6,657 nucleotides of DNA from positions 1 to 6,657 of the forward strand of contig QNAH01000157.1 in assembly GCA_003641425.1 (NCBI GenBank). Reading direction: 5' to 3'. The translations under genes and the position numbers were made by a program. Below, piece by piece: positions 6,328 through 6,657 of this stretch. Position 1 is the first letter of the stretch. The number at the start of each line of letters is the position of its first letter. This DNA is from Candidatus Zixiibacteriota bacterium. Its GTDB lineage: Bacteria; Zixibacteria; MSB-5A5; GN15; PGXB01. Below the pieces are notes generated by a model. The model had not been told where the DNA came from. It made no database searches and worked only from the letters and a program-made list of their open reading frames with translations.

Positions 6328-6356
6328 ACATTTATTTTTTACTTGCATGCGGGATG

Positions 6357-6387
6357 TTTCTTGTCGTAATTTTAATTACACAAGAAA
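6357..6387. repeat. Inverted repeat with 14-bp arms just before the mini-ORF ribosome site
   Basis: TTTCTTGT (6357-6364) and GTAATT (6366-6371) pair with AATTAC (6374-6379) and ACAAGAAA (6380-6387). There are 14 pairs, one bulged C (6365) and a two-base centre. In RNA it would fold as 13 pairs with a four-base loop, ending exactly where GGAGG begins at 6388. It is not a terminator, because no T-run follows on either strand. It may be an RNA hairpin that shields or presents the ribosome site, or a DNA operator. Confidence 0.6.
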
Positions 6388-6398
6388 GGAGGTGGTCC
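6383..6398 (+). promoter_or_regulatory. Exceptionally long Shine-Dalgarno match to the 16S rRNA 3' tail
   Basis: AGAAAGGAGGTGGTCC is complementary to the canonical 16S 3' end GGATCACCTCCTTTCT over all 16 positions, with a single G-U wobble at 6395. Ordinary genes in this window use 4-7 matching bases. It ends 4 nt before the ATG of an 11-codon ORF; the AGGAGG core is 10 nt away. The 16S tail of this organism is not in the window, so the outermost three bases are assumed. Confidence 0.75.
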
Positions 6399-6402
6399 GT
6401 AT

Positions 6403-6438
6403 ATGATAAATGACCAATGTGAGGTGGCTGCTACTTAG
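6403..6438 (+). CDS. 11-codon mini-ORF, candidate leader peptide (MINDQCEVAAT)
   Basis: ATG at 6403 opens 11 codons ending in TAG at 6436-6438; the product would be MINDQCEVAAT. The very strong ribosome binding site directly upstream argues that it is translated, or that ribosome recruitment itself is the purpose. It has no signal peptide and no run of one amino acid, as seen in classical amino-acid attenuators; a single cysteine is at position 6. Its stop codon lies inside the 5' arm of hairpin A (6432-6446), so a terminating ribosome would block that hairpin and favour hairpin B. I do not recognise the peptide. Conservation of the peptide against conservation of the RNA would decide whether this is a true gene. 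Confidence 0.6.
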   Translation: MINDQCEVAAT

Positions 6439-6487
6439 CCAATCCCTTTCGAAAATTATCGTTGGGATTAGCTGAGTAAATCCCAAC
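6432..6487 (+). promoter_or_regulatory. Two mutually exclusive hairpins downstream of the mini-ORF (attenuator-like switch)
   Basis: Hairpin A pairs 6432-6446 (TACTTAGCCAATCCC) with 6464-6478 (GGGATTAGCTGAGTA): 15 positions, one C-A mismatch, one G-U wobble, loop 6447-6463. Hairpin B pairs 6461-6469 (GTTGGGATT) with 6479-6487 (AATCCCAAC): nine perfect pairs, loop 6470-6478. Both need 6464-6469, so only one can form at a time. The arm unique to A contains the mini-ORF stop codon, which couples the choice to translation. Hairpin B is followed by AGTTTTA, a weak U-run. Confidence 0.6.
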
Positions 6488-6498
6488 AGTTTTACCGG

Positions 6499-6530
6499 CC
6501 CGGCGGCTCTGTGGGTGCCGCCGGGTTTTA
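6499..6530 (+). terminator. Strong Rho-independent terminator
   Basis: CCCGGCGGC (6499-6507) pairs perfectly with GCCGCCGGG (6517-6525) around a nine-base loop, followed by TTTTATATTG. It closes the leader-like element and would end a transcript of roughly 150-190 nt. If read-through is regulated, it would control a gene beyond the right edge of the window. Confidence 0.85.
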
Positions 6531-6657
6531 TATTGTTCTATCGCCGGACTTCTGAAATTATGGGAGTATTCCCATACCCTTTTCTGATTCAATTCAATGA
6601 ACTCTCAATATTGTTATTACACTCGTCGATATTAAAGCATAAGAAGTCTTAAAATCC
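6531..6657. other. AT-rich tail with a 7-bp-arm palindrome, no gene found
   Basis: No ORF with a ribosome site is visible to the right edge. TATGGGA (6559-6565) and TCCCATA (6570-6576) form a perfect inverted repeat with a 4-bp spacer, 34 bp after the terminator stem. It may be a small operator or a weak second hairpin (followed by CCCTTTTC). The gene this region would serve, if any, lies outside the window. Confidence 0.35.

Noticed and set aside
1..6657. CRISPR arrays, tRNA or rRNA genes, transposase genes, terminal inverted repeats
   Set aside because: I found no regularly spaced repeats, no T-loop GTTCRANYC-type signal in a cloverleaf context, and no transposase motifs. The pRiA4b-like gene alone does not show a mobile element.

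Overview
The window looks like chromosomal DNA from an uncultivated Gram-negative bacterium. Supporting this are a probable outer-membrane beta-barrel protein, several proteins with Sec-type signal peptides, AT-rich spacers between moderately GC-rich genes, and a secreted protein that ends in the 'D-x-IPPA-x-I-x-DL' linker often placed before fibronectin-type domains in environmental bacteria. A member of the Fibrobacteres-Chlorobi-Bacteroidetes superphylum or a nearby candidate phylum such as Zixibacteria would fit, but this is an impression from style. There is no rRNA, tRNA or marker gene to place it. Seven of the eight full-size genes read on the plus strand.

Layout. (1) 1-371: 3' part of a gene for a pRiA4b ORF-3-like (IS1096 TnpR-passenger-like) protein. 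(2) 372-779: a gene-poor stretch with a short palindrome and a GC-rich block (472-586) whose ends pair with each other, a candidate structured RNA. (3) 783-1580: class I SAM-dependent methyltransferase. (4) 1646-2212: small secreted DUF11-like protein, apparently leaderless, with a perfect 22-bp palindrome inside its coding region. (5) 2319-4130: a probable two-gene operon (21-bp gap) of a NicO/UreH-like membrane protein and a secreted Shewanella-like (Shelph) metallophosphatase. (6) 4248-4727: secreted or anchored protein of unknown function. (7) 4765-5415, minus strand: outer-membrane beta-barrel protein, convergent with (6) and sharing a terminator hairpin with it. (8) 5788-6327: isochorismatase-family cysteine hydrolase. 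(9) 6328-6657: no ordinary gene, but a compact leader-like element.

The 3' element is the most unusual part. Within about 175 bases it holds, in order: a hairpin-forming inverted repeat with 14-bp arms (6357-6387); a 16-base stretch complementary to the canonical 3' tail of 16S rRNA with a single G-U wobble (6383-6398); an 11-codon ORF, MINDQCEVAAT (6403-6438); two hairpins that compete for the same bases (6432-6478 against 6461-6487), the first holding the mini-ORF stop codon; and a strong Rho-independent terminator (6499-6529). This is the architecture expected of a translation-sensing attenuator or of a small ribosome-interacting RNA. I do not recognise it as a named family.

Apart from the transporter-phosphatase pair, the genes do not form one obvious pathway. 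Four of the eight full-size products are predicted to be exported to the envelope (DUF11-like protein, phosphatase, unknown secreted protein, beta-barrel protein) and a fifth is an inner-membrane protein.
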